DNA from: Rhodococcus opacus
GTDB taxonomy: Bacteria > Actinomycetota > Actinomycetes > Mycobacteriales > Mycobacteriaceae
Direction of reading: 5' to 3'
DNA length: 64,000 nt
Assembly (NCBI RefSeq): GCF_012396235.1
Contig: NZ_JAAXPA010000002.1
Coordinates: 248,001-312,000, forward strand
Shown here: in pieces, positions 54,205 through 62,879 of the stretch
Layout: each line of letters starts with the position of its first letter
Position numbering within the stretch: the first letter of the stretch is position 1
Program-made: the position numbers and the translations under genes
Notes under the pieces: generated by a model
What the model saw: the letters and a program-made list of their open reading frames with translations, nothing else
Told to the model about the DNA's origin: nothing
The model's database searches: none

Positions 54205-55668
54205 TCAGCCCAGCGCGGAGATCGCCTTCGCGACGCCCTCGCCGTAGGCGGGATCGCACTGCGTGCAGTTGTCGATGTGCCGCTGCACGACCTGCTGCGA
54301 CGCGCCGTTGATGGCCCGCGCGGTGTTCTCGAACAGCACCTGCTTCTGCTCGTCGCTCATGTTGTTGAACAACACGCGCGGCTGCGAGAAGTAATCGTCG
54401 TCGTCCTCCCGGAAGTTGAACCGGTCGGCGAACGCGCCCACGCCCTGCGCGGGATCGCGGTACCGGCTCTGCTCCTGCCACTTGCCGTAGCTGTTCGGCT
54501 CGTAGTGCAGGGTGCCACCGTTGTTGCCGTCGACCCGCATGGCACCGTCGCGGTGGAAGTTGCTCACCGGGCAACGGGCCGCGTTGACCGGGATCTGGTA
54601 GTTGTTCACGCCGAGGCGGTAGCGCTGCGCGTCACCGTAGGAGAACAACCGGCCCTGGAGCATCTTGTCCGGGGAGAAGCTGATGCCGGGCACGACGTGT
54701 GCCGGGTTGAACGCCGCCTGCTCGACCTCGGCGAAGTAGTTGTCGGGGTTGCGGTTGAGTTCCCATTCGCCGACCTCGATGAGCGGGTAGTCGGCCTTCG
54801 GCCACACTTTCGTCAGGTCGAACGGGTGGTAGGGGACCGTGTCGGCGTCGGCCTCGGGCATGATCTGCACGCACAGCTTCCACTTCGGGAAATTGCCGGC
54901 CTCGATGGCGTCGAAGAGATCCCGCTGATGGCTCTCGCGGTCGGCGCCGACCAGGGCCTCGGCCTCGGCGTCGGTGAGGTTCTCGACTCCCTGCTGCACG
55001 CGGTGGTGGAACTTCACCCAGAAGCGTTCGCCCTCGGCGTTGATGAAACTGAACGTGTGCGAACCGAATCCGTGCATGTGCCGGTACGACGAGGGGATAC
55101 CGCGGTCGCTCATCACGATGGTGACCTGGTGCAGCGACTCGGGCAGCGACGTCCAGAAGTCCCAATTGTTTTCGGGGCTGCGCAGATTCGTGCGGGGGTC
55201 ACGCTTGACGGCGTGGTTGAGATCGGGGAACTTCAGCGGGTCGCGGAAGAAGAAGACCGGGGTGTTGTTGCCGACGAGGTCCCAGTTGCCTTCCTCGGTA
55301 TAGAACTTGACCGCGAAGCCGCGGATGTCGCGCTCGGCGTCGGCGGCGCCGCGCTCACCGGCGACGGTGGAGAAGCGGGCGAACAGGTCGGTCTTCTTGC
55401 CGACCTCGGAGAAGATCTTCGCGCTGGTGTACCGGGTGATGTCGTTCGTGACCGTGAACGTTCCGTACGCACCGGAACCCTTGGCGTGCATGCGGCGTTC
55501 CGGAATGACCTCGCGGTCGAAATGTGCGAGCTTCTCGAGGAACCAGACGTCCTGCAGCAACTGCGGCCCGCGGGGCCCGGCAGTGACGACGTTCTGGTTG
55601 TCGGGGACGGGTGCGCCTACGGCCGTGGTGAGCTTGTCGCCCGTGTTCGCAGTGGTCTCTCGGCTCAC
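54205..55668 (-). CDS. katA: Small-subunit heme catalase, 487 aa
   Basis: A clade 3 monofunctional catalase degrading H2O2. The distal catalytic His61 ([12 protein letters not shown]) and Asn134 ([13 protein letters not shown]), and the heme-ligand Tyr344 ([14 protein letters not shown]) are all present. The start is a GTG at 55666-55668 with AAGGG; longer starts reach into a Ser/Arg-rich nonsense stretch. An AT-rich palindrome upstream (55842) is a possible Fur/PerR-like operator. Confidence 0.9.
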   Translation of the reverse strand: MSRETTANTGDKLTTAVGAPVPDNQNVVTAGPRGPQLLQDVWFLEKLAHFDREVIPERRMHAKGSGAYGTFTVTNDITRYTSAKIFSEVGKKTDLFARFSTVAGERGAADAERDIRGFAVKFYTEEGNWDLVGNNTPVFFFRDPLKFPDLNHAVKRDPRTNLRSPENNWDFWTSLPESLHQVTIVMSDRGIPSSYRHMHGFGSHTFSFINAEGERFWVKFHHRVQQGVENLTDAEAEALVGADRESHQRDLFDAIEAGNFPKWKLCVQIMPEADADTVPYHPFDLTKVWPKADYPLIEVGEWELNRNPDNYFAEVEQAAFNPAHVVPGISFSPDKMLQGRLFSYGDAQRYRLGVNNYQIPVNAARCPVSNFHRDGAMRVDGNNGGTLHYEPNSYGKWQEQSRYRDPAQGVGAFADRFNFREDDDDYFSQPRVLFNNMSDEQKQVLFENTARAINGASQQVVQRHIDNCTQCDPAYGEGVAKAISALG

Positions 55669-55841
55669 AGTGGATCCCTTCGTTGCTGACTCTCGCGGTG
55701 GGTTTTCTGGAACTGGCTGTCGGGCAAGAGGCTTCGCCGATGGACGGGTCGACGTCGCGGATCGAACCACCCTCACGGGACGCGACGTGGTGGTGGCCGT
55801 CTCCCGCCCTCGTGTGTGTTCACGGTCACACTGCACCATCG

Positions 55842-55862
55842 TTTCTTGAATTAGTCAAGAAA
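55842..55862. promoter_or_regulatory. TTTCTTGA-N5-TCAAGAAA palindrome between pknK and katA
   Basis: Perfect 8-bp arms around ATTAG. It lies 7 nt past the pknK stop and 174 nt upstream of katA. It may be an operator for katA (iron or peroxide responsive) or the pknK terminator; its AT-richness favours an operator. Confidence 0.45.
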
Positions 55863-55869
55863 GCGCACG

Positions 55870-58800
55870 CTAACTCTCGACCGGTGTCCGCGTCTCCAGC
55901 GCCGCAACCAGGAACTCTTCCGGAACATCCGGCCAGTCGGACTGCCAGCGGCCGGCTCGCCTGTCCTCGAGGAGTGCCGTCAGCGCGGGCACCATGCGCG
56001 GTCCGCCGTCGATCAGGTAGCGCACGAAGCCGATTCGTGCACACGTCGCGGCGATGGACGCCAGCACCGGCTTCGCTTCGTCGACCCGGCCCGCCGCGAC
56101 CAGGCAGGCGACGAGCAGGCGACTGGCCTGCATGGCCGCCCTCGGCCGGCTCTCCCGTTCGACCCTGCGCACCCACTCCTCCGCGCGGCGACACGCGACA
56201 TCGGGCTCGTCGGCCGACTGCTTCCGGATCTCGGTGGCGTCGTCGAGCTGCGCGACGATCTCGGCGAAACCGAAATCGGGTTCCCGGTTGGCCTTCCCGG
56301 CAGTGGCCGGGGGCTGAGGCGAGGCCGGCAGACCGAGCCGGACCCGCTCGTTCTCGACCCGGGCCCGCAGCCGGGGAAGTCCCAGCGACGCCGCCGCGGA
56401 CGCGCCCTCGTCGAGGTGGCGGGCGGCGGACACGACGTCGCCGCGCGCCGCCTTCAGCCGGGCGCCGGTGACGAAGCGGGCAATCATGAAATCGACTATG
56501 CCGCCCTCGGGCCCGAGCTCGTAGCTCTCGTCGAGGAGTCGTTCGGCCTCATCGAGATGGCCCAGTTCGTACATCAGCTCGCCGAGGAGTGCGCCTGCAA
56601 GTCGTGCGGCATGTGAATGGGTGCCTGCCGACTTCGTCGCGGTCTGCACGGCCAGCCGGAAGTTGTCCTCGGCCGCGGCGATGTCGAGTTGTTCCATCGC
56701 GGCGATGCCGGCGAAGCAGTACCCGTACATCCTACTGAACGGTCCGACGGTCCGCTGGTGGTACCCGGCGGCCCACTCCTGCAGGCGGCGAGCCTCCACG
56801 AAATCGAACTGGGCGATCGCGACGGCGGATGCGAGATTCGACCCCGCCGAAACCACCCACGCACGTAGGGTTTCCGGGCGGGCCAGGCATTCCGCGATGA
56901 GGTCGGGAACTCCGGCGATGCGATCGGACGACACCGCGATCACGGCGCGGACGATGTCGGCCTCCACGCGGATGTCCGCCTGCTCGGTTTCGCTCAGCTT
57001 CGAGGACTCGAGGGTCGACGCGACCAGCGAGAGCGACCGCAGCGTCGGCGCCACCCGTTGCAGCAGGATGTTCGCCCACGCGACCGCGATCTGGATGCGG
57101 GGACTGGACTCGACCAGCGGCCGCGGCAACTTGTCGACGAGGCCGAGCAACGCGACCATCCGCGAGTGCTCCACCAGGTACATGCCCTGCTCCTCGACCA
57201 CCGCGACGGCCACGTCGCGATCACCCGCCGCCAACGCGTGATCCACTGCGTCGCTGACGTAGTGGTGGTCGGCGAACCAGTGCGCGGCCGCACGGTGCAG
57301 GTCCGCGATGCGCGACGGATGATCGCGCTCGAGGCGCCGGCGGAGATACTCGGCGAACAGGTGGTGGTACTCGAACCACTCCCGGTCCTCGTCCAGGCTG
57401 CGCAGGAACAGATCACGCGATTCGACCTGCTCGAGCAGGGCCTGACCGCGGGTCACGTTCGCCAGCACGCAGGCGAGGTCGCCGCACACCCGCTCGGTGA
57501 CGGACGTGGCCAGCATGAAGTCGAGCAGCGCAGGCTCGAGAGTGCTGAGCACGTTCTCCGCCAGATACTCACCGATCGCATGGTGGCGACCCGACATGTG
57601 CCGGATGAGATCGCCGGGATCGGCGCGATCACGCAGCGACAGCGACGCCAGTTGCAGCGCCGCCACCCACCCGTCCGTGGTCTCCTCCAGAGCCTCCACG
57701 TCGGAATCCTCCAGGTGCAGTCCACCGAGGTCGACCAGGAACCGCTGCGACTCGGTGAGGTCGAAGCGCAAAGCGACGGAATCGATTTCGACGAGTTCGT
57801 CGCGCACCCGCATCTTGGCCAGCGGAAGCCCTGCCTGGCTTCGGCTGCTCACCACCATCTGCAGGTGGTGGCAGCCGTTCTCGAGGATGAAGTCCATCGC
57901 GGCGATCGTGTCCGGCGACGTCACGCGATGCCAGTCGTCGATCATCACCACCACATGGCGCTTGCTGTCGTGGACCTGATTCACCAGCGAGGTCAGCACA
58001 TACCGTTCCGCTTCGGCACCGTTCTCGTCGAGCGCCTGCCCCAGTTCGTCCGCCAGGGTCGGCTCGGCCCGGCGGATCGCCTCGACGAGGTGGGACAGGA
58101 ACCACACGGCATTGTTGTCGTCGTTGTCGACCGTCAGCCAGGCGACGGCAGAGCCGTCTTCGATGAGCACGTCGCGCCACTGCGCGGCCACCGTGCTCTT
58201 CCCGAAGCCGGCGGGTGCGTGGATGAGCGTCAACCGCCTCCGCTGACCCAGCCGGAGCAGATCCAGGAGACGGGTGCGTTCCACCAGGGACCGCATCGGG
58301 GTCGGCGGGCGGAAGCGGGCCGCGGCGCTCGGTGGAGTGGCACCCGACCGCCGGCGGTAGCTGCGACTGCGCCCGGACGCCGAGGACTGCGTGGTCGGCG
58401 CCGCCGGGTGCTCGGTGCGCGGGAATTCGTCGGCCGCGGCGGGGAGCGCCATCTCGTCGACATCGAGTCCGTGTCTGCGCTCGATGTCGCGGAGTTCCTG
58501 GCCGAACTCCGCGGCCGAAGCCGGGCGGTCGGTCGGTTCCTCGGCCATGGCACGCTCGATGGCCGAGCACACGTCGTCGGGAATGTCCTCGCCCCGCAGG
58601 TCCGGAACGGGTTGCGTCGCGATGCGGAGGAACTGCGCGACGAGCCGCTCCCCGCTCCGCCGCTCGAACGCGGCATGACCGGTGAGCAGGCAGAACAGGG
58701 CGGCACCCAGGCTGTACACGTCGGAAGCCGCGGACGGTGCGTCGCCGCGGAGGACCTCCGGGGCAGTGAACGCGGGCGAACCGGTGATCATGCTCGACGT

Positions 58801-59373
58801 GGTCTCGAATCCGCCCGTGACCCGCGCGATGCCGAAGTCCGTGAGCTGCGGTTCGCCGTACCCGGTGAGCAGGATGTTCGCGGGCTTCACGTCGCGGTGC
58901 AGGGTGCCGAGCCGGTGCGCAGTCTCCAAAGCGCCCGCCAGCTTCACGCCGACGCGCAGCGTTTCACTCCACGGCAGCGGCCCTTCACGGCGAATCCAGG
59001 CGTCGAGCGAATTGCGCGAGTGGTACGGCATCACGATGTACGGCCTGCCGCTGGGCGTCACCCCGGACTGCAAGATGTCGACCACGTGGGGATGCCCCGA
59101 CAATTTCCCCATCGCACGCTGTTCCCGCAAGAAACGTTCGCGGTCCTCGCCGTCCAGATCGGAGGACAGCACCTTGATCGCGACCGTGCGGTCGAGCGCT
59201 GTCTGAAGGCAGCGGTACACGACCCCGAACCCTCCCCGGCCGATCTCGCGGGCGTCGTCGAATCCCTCCGACGACAGCTCCGCGACGATGTCGGTCACGA
59301 CGATCCGCTTGGTAGCCTGCGGATCCGAGTCGGTCGGCCCGGAACTGCTTTCCGGGTGTCGTGGCACACTCAA
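55870..59373 (-). CDS. pknK: PknK-like Ser/Thr kinase with MalT-type ATPase, 1167 aa
   Basis: The N-terminal Ser/Thr kinase has the Gly loop IGRGGFGVVYRC from residue 44, the catalytic Lys67, HRDVKPAN at 159-166 and DFG at 179-181. A P-loop APAGFGKST (386-394) starts a signal-transduction ATPase domain, followed by long TPR-like helices. This fused architecture and detailed motif spelling match mycobacterial PknK. The start is uncertain: TTG 59373 has the best ribosome site (AAGG, 8 nt); GTG 59367 and 59382 are alternatives. PknK adjusts translation and transcription under stress. It is divergent from the nitroreductase gene. Confidence 0.88.
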   Translation of the reverse strand: MSVPRHPESSSGPTDSDPQATKRIVVTDIVAELSSEGFDDAREIGRGGFGVVYRCLQTALDRTVAIKVLSSDLDGEDRERFLREQRAMGKLSGHPHVVDILQSGVTPSGRPYIVMPYHSRNSLDAWIRREGPLPWSETLRVGVKLAGALETAHRLGTLHRDVKPANILLTGYGEPQLTDFGIARVTGGFETTSSMITGSPAFTAPEVLRGDAPSAASDVYSLGAALFCLLTGHAAFERRSGERLVAQFLRIATQPVPDLRGEDIPDDVCSAIERAMAEEPTDRPASAAEFGQELRDIERRHGLDVDEMALPAAADEFPRTEHPAAPTTQSSASGRSRSYRRRSGATPPSAAARFRPPTPMRSLVERTRLLDLLRLGQRRRLTLIHAPAGFGKSTVAAQWRDVLIEDGSAVAWLTVDNDDNNAVWFLSHLVEAIRRAEPTLADELGQALDENGAEAERYVLTSLVNQVHDSKRHVVVMIDDWHRVTSPDTIAAMDFILENGCHHLQMVVSSRSQAGLPLAKMRVRDELVEIDSVALRFDLTESQRFLVDLGGLHLEDSDVEALEETTDGWVAALQLASLSLRDRADPGDLIRHMSGRHHAIGEYLAENVLSTLEPALLDFMLATSVTERVCGDLACVLANVTRGQALLEQVESRDLFLRSLDEDREWFEYHHLFAEYLRRRLERDHPSRIADLHRAAAHWFADHHYVSDAVDHALAAGDRDVAVAVVEEQGMYLVEHSRMVALLGLVDKLPRPLVESSPRIQIAVAWANILLQRVAPTLRSLSLVASTLESSKLSETEQADIRVEADIVRAVIAVSSDRIAGVPDLIAECLARPETLRAWVVSAGSNLASAVAIAQFDFVEARRLQEWAAGYHQRTVGPFSRMYGYCFAGIAAMEQLDIAAAEDNFRLAVQTATKSAGTHSHAARLAGALLGELMYELGHLDEAERLLDESYELGPEGGIVDFMIARFVTGARLKAARGDVVSAARHLDEGASAAASLGLPRLRARVENERVRLGLPASPQPPATAGKANREPDFGFAEIVAQLDDATEIRKQSADEPDVACRRAEEWVRRVERESRPRAAMQASRLLVACLVAAGRVDEAKPVLASIAATCARIGFVRYLIDGGPRMVPALTALLEDRRAGRWQSDWPDVPEEFLVAALETRTPVES

Positions 59374-59471
59374 TGAAATCACCTTCTCGGTGCACTGACG
59401 CCAGCATATCGCGGTCGCCCGACACAGAGAGCGGGTGTTCGAGAACGAGTAGACCCGAGGAGAATTCGACG

Positions 59472-60179
59472 GTGACGGATACCGGCATTGCGGCAACGGA
59501 CACGAGCCTGGCCGAGCGGACCCTGGCCCAGCTCCTCGACGCCCGGATCAGTTGCAGGGCTTACCTACCGACGCAGGTGCCGCGCGAGGTGATCGAGAGG
59601 ATCCTCGAGCTCGCGCAGCAGACGCCGTCGTGGTGCAACACGCAGCCGTGGCAGGTCGCGATCACCGAGGGGGAGGGGACCGATCGGTTCCGTTCCGGAC
59701 TGGCGGAGTACGTCCGCACCCACCCGCAGGAGTCCGACTTCGAGTGGCCCCGCGAATACGTCGGCGAGCACAAGCAACGCCGCCGGGAGTGCGCCATGCA
59801 GCTGTACTCCAGCGTCGGCATCGCGCCCGGCGACCGGGCCGCGTCGGCGGAGCAGACGATGAAGAACTTCGACCTGTTCGGCGCGCCGCACGTCGCGATC
59901 GTCACCACCCACGAAGCGCTCGGCACATACGGCGCCGTGGACTGCGGCCTGTACGTCGAGACATTCCTCCTCGCCGCGCAGAGCCTCGGGGTCGCGACCA
60001 TTCCGCAGGCCGCCGTCGCGGGAAGTTCGCGGTTCATCCACGACTTCTTCTCGCTCGACGAGGACCGCAGGGTCGTCTGCGCGATCTCGTTCGGCTACCC
60101 CGACACGGAGAATCCCGTCAACGGATTCCGCACCCACCGGGAACCCGTCGCCAACGTCGCGCAGTGGGTGTCGCAGTAA
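59472..60179 (+). CDS. Nitroreductase-family flavoprotein, 235 aa
   Basis: A nitroreductase-like FMN protein: QLLDARISCRAYLPTQVPREVIERIL, PSWCNTQPWQVAI near residue 55 (FMN phosphate), and GYPDTENPVNGFRTHREP near 210. The start is a GTG (59472) with GAGGAG. It precedes the methyltransferase gene by a single nucleotide. These enzymes reduce nitro groups, quinones or activated alkenes with NAD(P)H; the physiological substrate is unknown. Confidence 0.83.
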   Translation: MTDTGIAATDTSLAERTLAQLLDARISCRAYLPTQVPREVIERILELAQQTPSWCNTQPWQVAITEGEGTDRFRSGLAEYVRTHPQESDFEWPREYVGEHKQRRRECAMQLYSSVGIAPGDRAASAEQTMKNFDLFGAPHVAIVTTHEALGTYGAVDCGLYVETFLLAAQSLGVATIPQAAVAGSSRFIHDFFSLDEDRRVVCAISFGYPDTENPVNGFRTHREPVANVAQWVSQ

Positions 60180-60180
60180 C

Positions 60181-61323
60181 GTGCTCGACTCCGAAGTGTT
60201 CGACCGGGACGCCCTGTTCGCCCGCCTCCGCCGCCGTCCCGACGTCGAGGCCCCCAACCTGACGGCCGTCGATGCCGCCGACCGGCTGATCCTCGACGAG
60301 GCCGCGGCGGCACTGTCGGCGGCGCGTCCCGGGACGCTCGCCGTGATCGGCGACCACTACGGTGCGCTCACCCTCGGCGCCGCGGCGACGCACGGCTCGA
60401 CCGGGATCCGCGTGCACCAGGACCCGCTGACCGGCGAACTGGCGCTCGCCGCCAACGCCGCGACGGTCGCGCTCGCCGACCGCTACCGGTCGTGCGCGCT
60501 CGGTGAGGAGCTGCTCGCGGGCGCAACCGTCGTGCTGATGCAGCTGCCGCGGAGCCTCGGCGAACTGACCGAGGTCGCCGAGGCGATCGCCCGCCACGCC
60601 GACCCGTCCGTCGTCGTCTACGCGGGTGGGCGCAACAAGCACATCTCCACCGCCATGAACGACGTGCTCGGGCGTTCGTTCTCCGACGTCCGCGCGACCC
60701 TCGGCAGGCAGAAGTCGCGGGTGCTGATCGCGAGCGGTCCGGTGGAGGTGGCGCAGCAGACGTACCCCGTCACCGATCATCTCCCCGAGATCGCACTGGA
60801 CGTCGTCTCGTACGGGGCCGCGTTCGCCGGCCCCAAGCTGGACATCGGGACCCGGTATCTCCTCGACTTCCTACCCCGCGTGAATCCCGGTGCACGGGCC
60901 GCGGTCGACCTCGGCTGCGGAACGGGCATTCTCGCCGTCAGCCTGGCCCGGCTCCTCCCGGAGGTCTCGGTGATCGCCACCGACCAGTCCGCCGCCGCGG
61001 TGGCATCGGCCGCCGCCACCGCCCGCGCCAACGGCCTCGACGGACGGGTCAGGACGCTGCGCGACGACGCCATGTCCACGCTCGCCACCGACAGCCAGGA
61101 CGTCGTCCTGTGCAACCCGCCGTTCCACGTGGGCGCGGCCGTCCACACCGGTGGCGCGTCGAAGATGTTCACCGAAGCCGGGCGCGTGCTCCGGCCCGGC
61201 GGCGAGTTGTGGACCGTGTACAACTCGCACCTCGGGTACCGGGGCCGGTTGCAGCGGCTCGTCGGTCCGACCGACGTGGTCGGCCGGAATCCCAAATTCA
61301 CGGTCACCCGGTCGGTGGCCTGA
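60181..61323 (+). CDS. RsmC/RlmG-type rRNA guanine methyltransferase, 380 aa
   Basis: Two tandem methyltransferase-like domains, of which the second is active: SAM loop VDLGCGTGILAV near residue 242 and catalytic NPPFHVG near 310. The N-terminal half is a degenerate copy (LAVIGDHYGALTL). This matches RsmC/RlmG (16S G1207 or 23S G1835 methyltransferases). The GTG start at 60181 follows the nitroreductase stop by one base. Confidence 0.82.
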   Translation: MLDSEVFDRDALFARLRRRPDVEAPNLTAVDAADRLILDEAAAALSAARPGTLAVIGDHYGALTLGAAATHGSTGIRVHQDPLTGELALAANAATVALADRYRSCALGEELLAGATVVLMQLPRSLGELTEVAEAIARHADPSVVVYAGGRNKHISTAMNDVLGRSFSDVRATLGRQKSRVLIASGPVEVAQQTYPVTDHLPEIALDVVSYGAAFAGPKLDIGTRYLLDFLPRVNPGARAAVDLGCGTGILAVSLARLLPEVSVIATDQSAAAVASAAATARANGLDGRVRTLRDDAMSTLATDSQDVVLCNPPFHVGAAVHTGGASKMFTEAGRVLRPGGELWTVYNSHLGYRGRLQRLVGPTDVVGRNPKFTVTRSVA

Positions 61324-61486
61324 CCGCCACGCCGACCGGCCTCGTCTGGCGGGTGTCCCCGCGGCACCGGTAGAGTCCGAATTGTCCGACCCGAAAGCGA
61401 CGAACGGGAACTTGCGGTGGGTGCGGGACGTTCAACGTACAAGAAACCCGGATCCACCCGGCGAGCCACGAGAAGGGATGTGCACG

Positions 61487-62341
61487 GTGCGCACCACCAG
61501 TAACCCGGTGTTCCGCAACCTGCCCAAACAAGAGGGCAGCGGCGGATACGCCTCGTTCGGATCTACGACGGCCGGCGCAGCGCAGGTCACGCAGCAGTTC
61601 GGTCAGCCGCAGTACACGCAGGCCGAGCCCTACCGGACGGGCCCCGACTACCGTTCGATGACCATCGACGACGTCGTCACCAAGACGGGTGTCACGCTCG
61701 GCGTGCTCACGGTGTCGGCGATCATCTCCTACTTCCTGGTGAGCAACGACGCGAACCTCGCGACCCCGCTGGTCATCGGTGGTGGCCTCGTCGGTCTCGT
61801 GCTGGTCCTCGTGGCCACGTTCGGCCGCAAGATGGACAACCCGGGCATCGTCCTCGCCTACGCGGTGGCAGAGGGCCTGTTCCTCGGCGCCCTGTCGTTC
61901 ATGTTCACCGACGTCACGTTCGGCGGAGTCGGGGGAGCGGCGCTCATCGCCCAGGCCGTACTCGGCACGTTCGGCGTGTTCTTCGGCATGCTCGTCGTCT
62001 ACAAGACGGGCGCGATCCGAGTCACGCCCCGCCTGACACGGATGATCATCGGCGCCCTCATCGGTGTCGTCGTCCTCGCCCTCGGCAACGTGATCGCCAG
62101 CTTCTTCACCGAAGGCGGCCTCGGTCTCCGCGACGGCGGTCCCCTGGCGATCATCTTCAGCCTCGTCTGCATCGGCATCGCCGCGTTCAGCTTCCTGCTG
62201 GACTTCGACGCCGCTGACCAGCTGATCCGGGCACAGGCGCCGGAGAAGGCAGCGTGGGGCGTCGCATTCGGACTCACCGTCACCCTCGTGTGGCTGTACG
62301 TCGAGATCCTGCGACTCCTGAGCTACTTCAACAGCGACTAG
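61487..62341 (+). CDS. Bax-inhibitor-1/YccA-like membrane protein, 284 aa
   Basis: A short cytosolic N-terminus (NPVFRNLPKQEG, then a Gly/Gln-rich stretch) is followed by seven hydrophobic helices from about residue 75. The end EILRLLSYF is typical for this actinobacterial group of BI-1-like proteins. The start is the GTG at 61487, 9 nt after AAGGG; the ATG at 61478 would sit on the ribosome site. Family members modulate membrane protease or ion flux; the exact role is unknown. A strong terminator follows. Confidence 0.82.
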   Translation: MRTTSNPVFRNLPKQEGSGGYASFGSTTAGAAQVTQQFGQPQYTQAEPYRTGPDYRSMTIDDVVTKTGVTLGVLTVSAIISYFLVSNDANLATPLVIGGGLVGLVLVLVATFGRKMDNPGIVLAYAVAEGLFLGALSFMFTDVTFGGVGGAALIAQAVLGTFGVFFGMLVVYKTGAIRVTPRLTRMIIGALIGVVVLALGNVIASFFTEGGLGLRDGGPLAIIFSLVCIGIAAFSFLLDFDAADQLIRAQAPEKAAWGVAFGLTVTLVWLYVEILRLLSYFNSD

Positions 62342-62350
62342 TAGTTCCAC

Positions 62351-62388
62351 GAGAAGGCCCCCGAGAGCATGCTCTCGGGGGCCTTCTC
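62351..62388 (+). terminator. Perfect 19-bp hairpin terminator
   Basis: GAGAAGGCCCCCGAGAGCA (62351-62369) pairs without mismatch to 62370-62388, directly after the BI-1 gene, and is followed by TGTTGTG. Confidence 0.85.
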
Positions 62389-62405
62389 TGTTGTGCGGGC
62401 CCGGT

Positions 62406-62428
62406 TCGATTACCTCGGAGGTAATCGA
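62406..62428. promoter_or_regulatory. TCGATTACCT-CGG-AGGTAATCGA operator-like dyad
   Basis: Perfect 10-bp arms around a 3-nt centre, 62 nt before the DUF1330 start. It is short and AT-containing, unlike the terminators, so it is more likely a repressor site. The regulator is unknown and not encoded nearby. Confidence 0.5.
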
Positions 62429-62490
62429 CGCGCGTATTCCGACGGAGGAATGTCGTGTGCGGCAACCAGCCCCACCCGAAGGAGCACGAC

Positions 62491-62811
62491 ATGAGCGCGT
62501 ACGGAATGGCCCACCTCGAGAACGTCGACATGGGTCCGCAGATCGTCGAATACCTCGAACGCATCGACGGCACCCTCCGCCCGTTCTCCGGCAAGTTCAT
62601 CGTCCACGGCGGACGCCAGGACGTGGTCGAGGGAACGTCCGACGGCGCGTTCATCGTCATCGAGTTCCCCGACCGCGAGCACCTCGAAGGCTGGTACGCG
62701 TCCGACGCGTACCGGGAGATCCTCCCGCTCCGCGCCGAGCATTCCGACGGACTGGTGATAATGGCCGACGGGGTCGACGCCGACCACAAGGCCACCGACA
62801 TCCTCGGGTAG
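62491..62811 (+). CDS. DUF1330 family protein, 106 aa
   Basis: A small ferredoxin-like alpha/beta fold typical of DUF1330 and related antibiotic-monooxygenase-like proteins: GPQIVEYLERIDGTLRPFSGKFIVHGGR, then FIVIEFPDREHLEGWYASDAYREILPLR, where the WYxSxxYxxI stretch is the family signature. ATG 62491 follows AAGGAG. It is preceded by an unusual dyad. The function is not established. Confidence 0.82.
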   Translation: MSAYGMAHLENVDMGPQIVEYLERIDGTLRPFSGKFIVHGGRQDVVEGTSDGAFIVIEFPDREHLEGWYASDAYREILPLRAEHSDGLVIMADGVDADHKATDILG

Positions 62812-62821
62812 GCGCTTCGCG

Positions 62822-62867
62822 CCCGTGAGTGGTTAACGAGTCTCTGCACTCGTCAACCACTCACGGG
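62822..62867. terminator. Bidirectional hairpin (variable-arm family)
   Basis: Arms 62822-62841 and 62848-62867 (CCCGTGAGTGGTTAACGAGT) pair with one mismatch around CTCTGC. The outer arms GGCGCTTCGCG and TGGCGGAGCCGCC match those at 17505-17572. It lies between the converging DUF1330 and thiolase genes. Confidence 0.7.
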
Positions 62868-62879
62868 TGGCGGAGCCGC

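Noticed and set aside
57058-59376. A 772-codon open frame on the plus strand opposite the kinase gene
   Set aside because: It is the antisense shadow of pknK in high-GC DNA; the translation is rich in Arg, His and Asp with no domain, while the minus strand encodes a clear kinase-ATPase.
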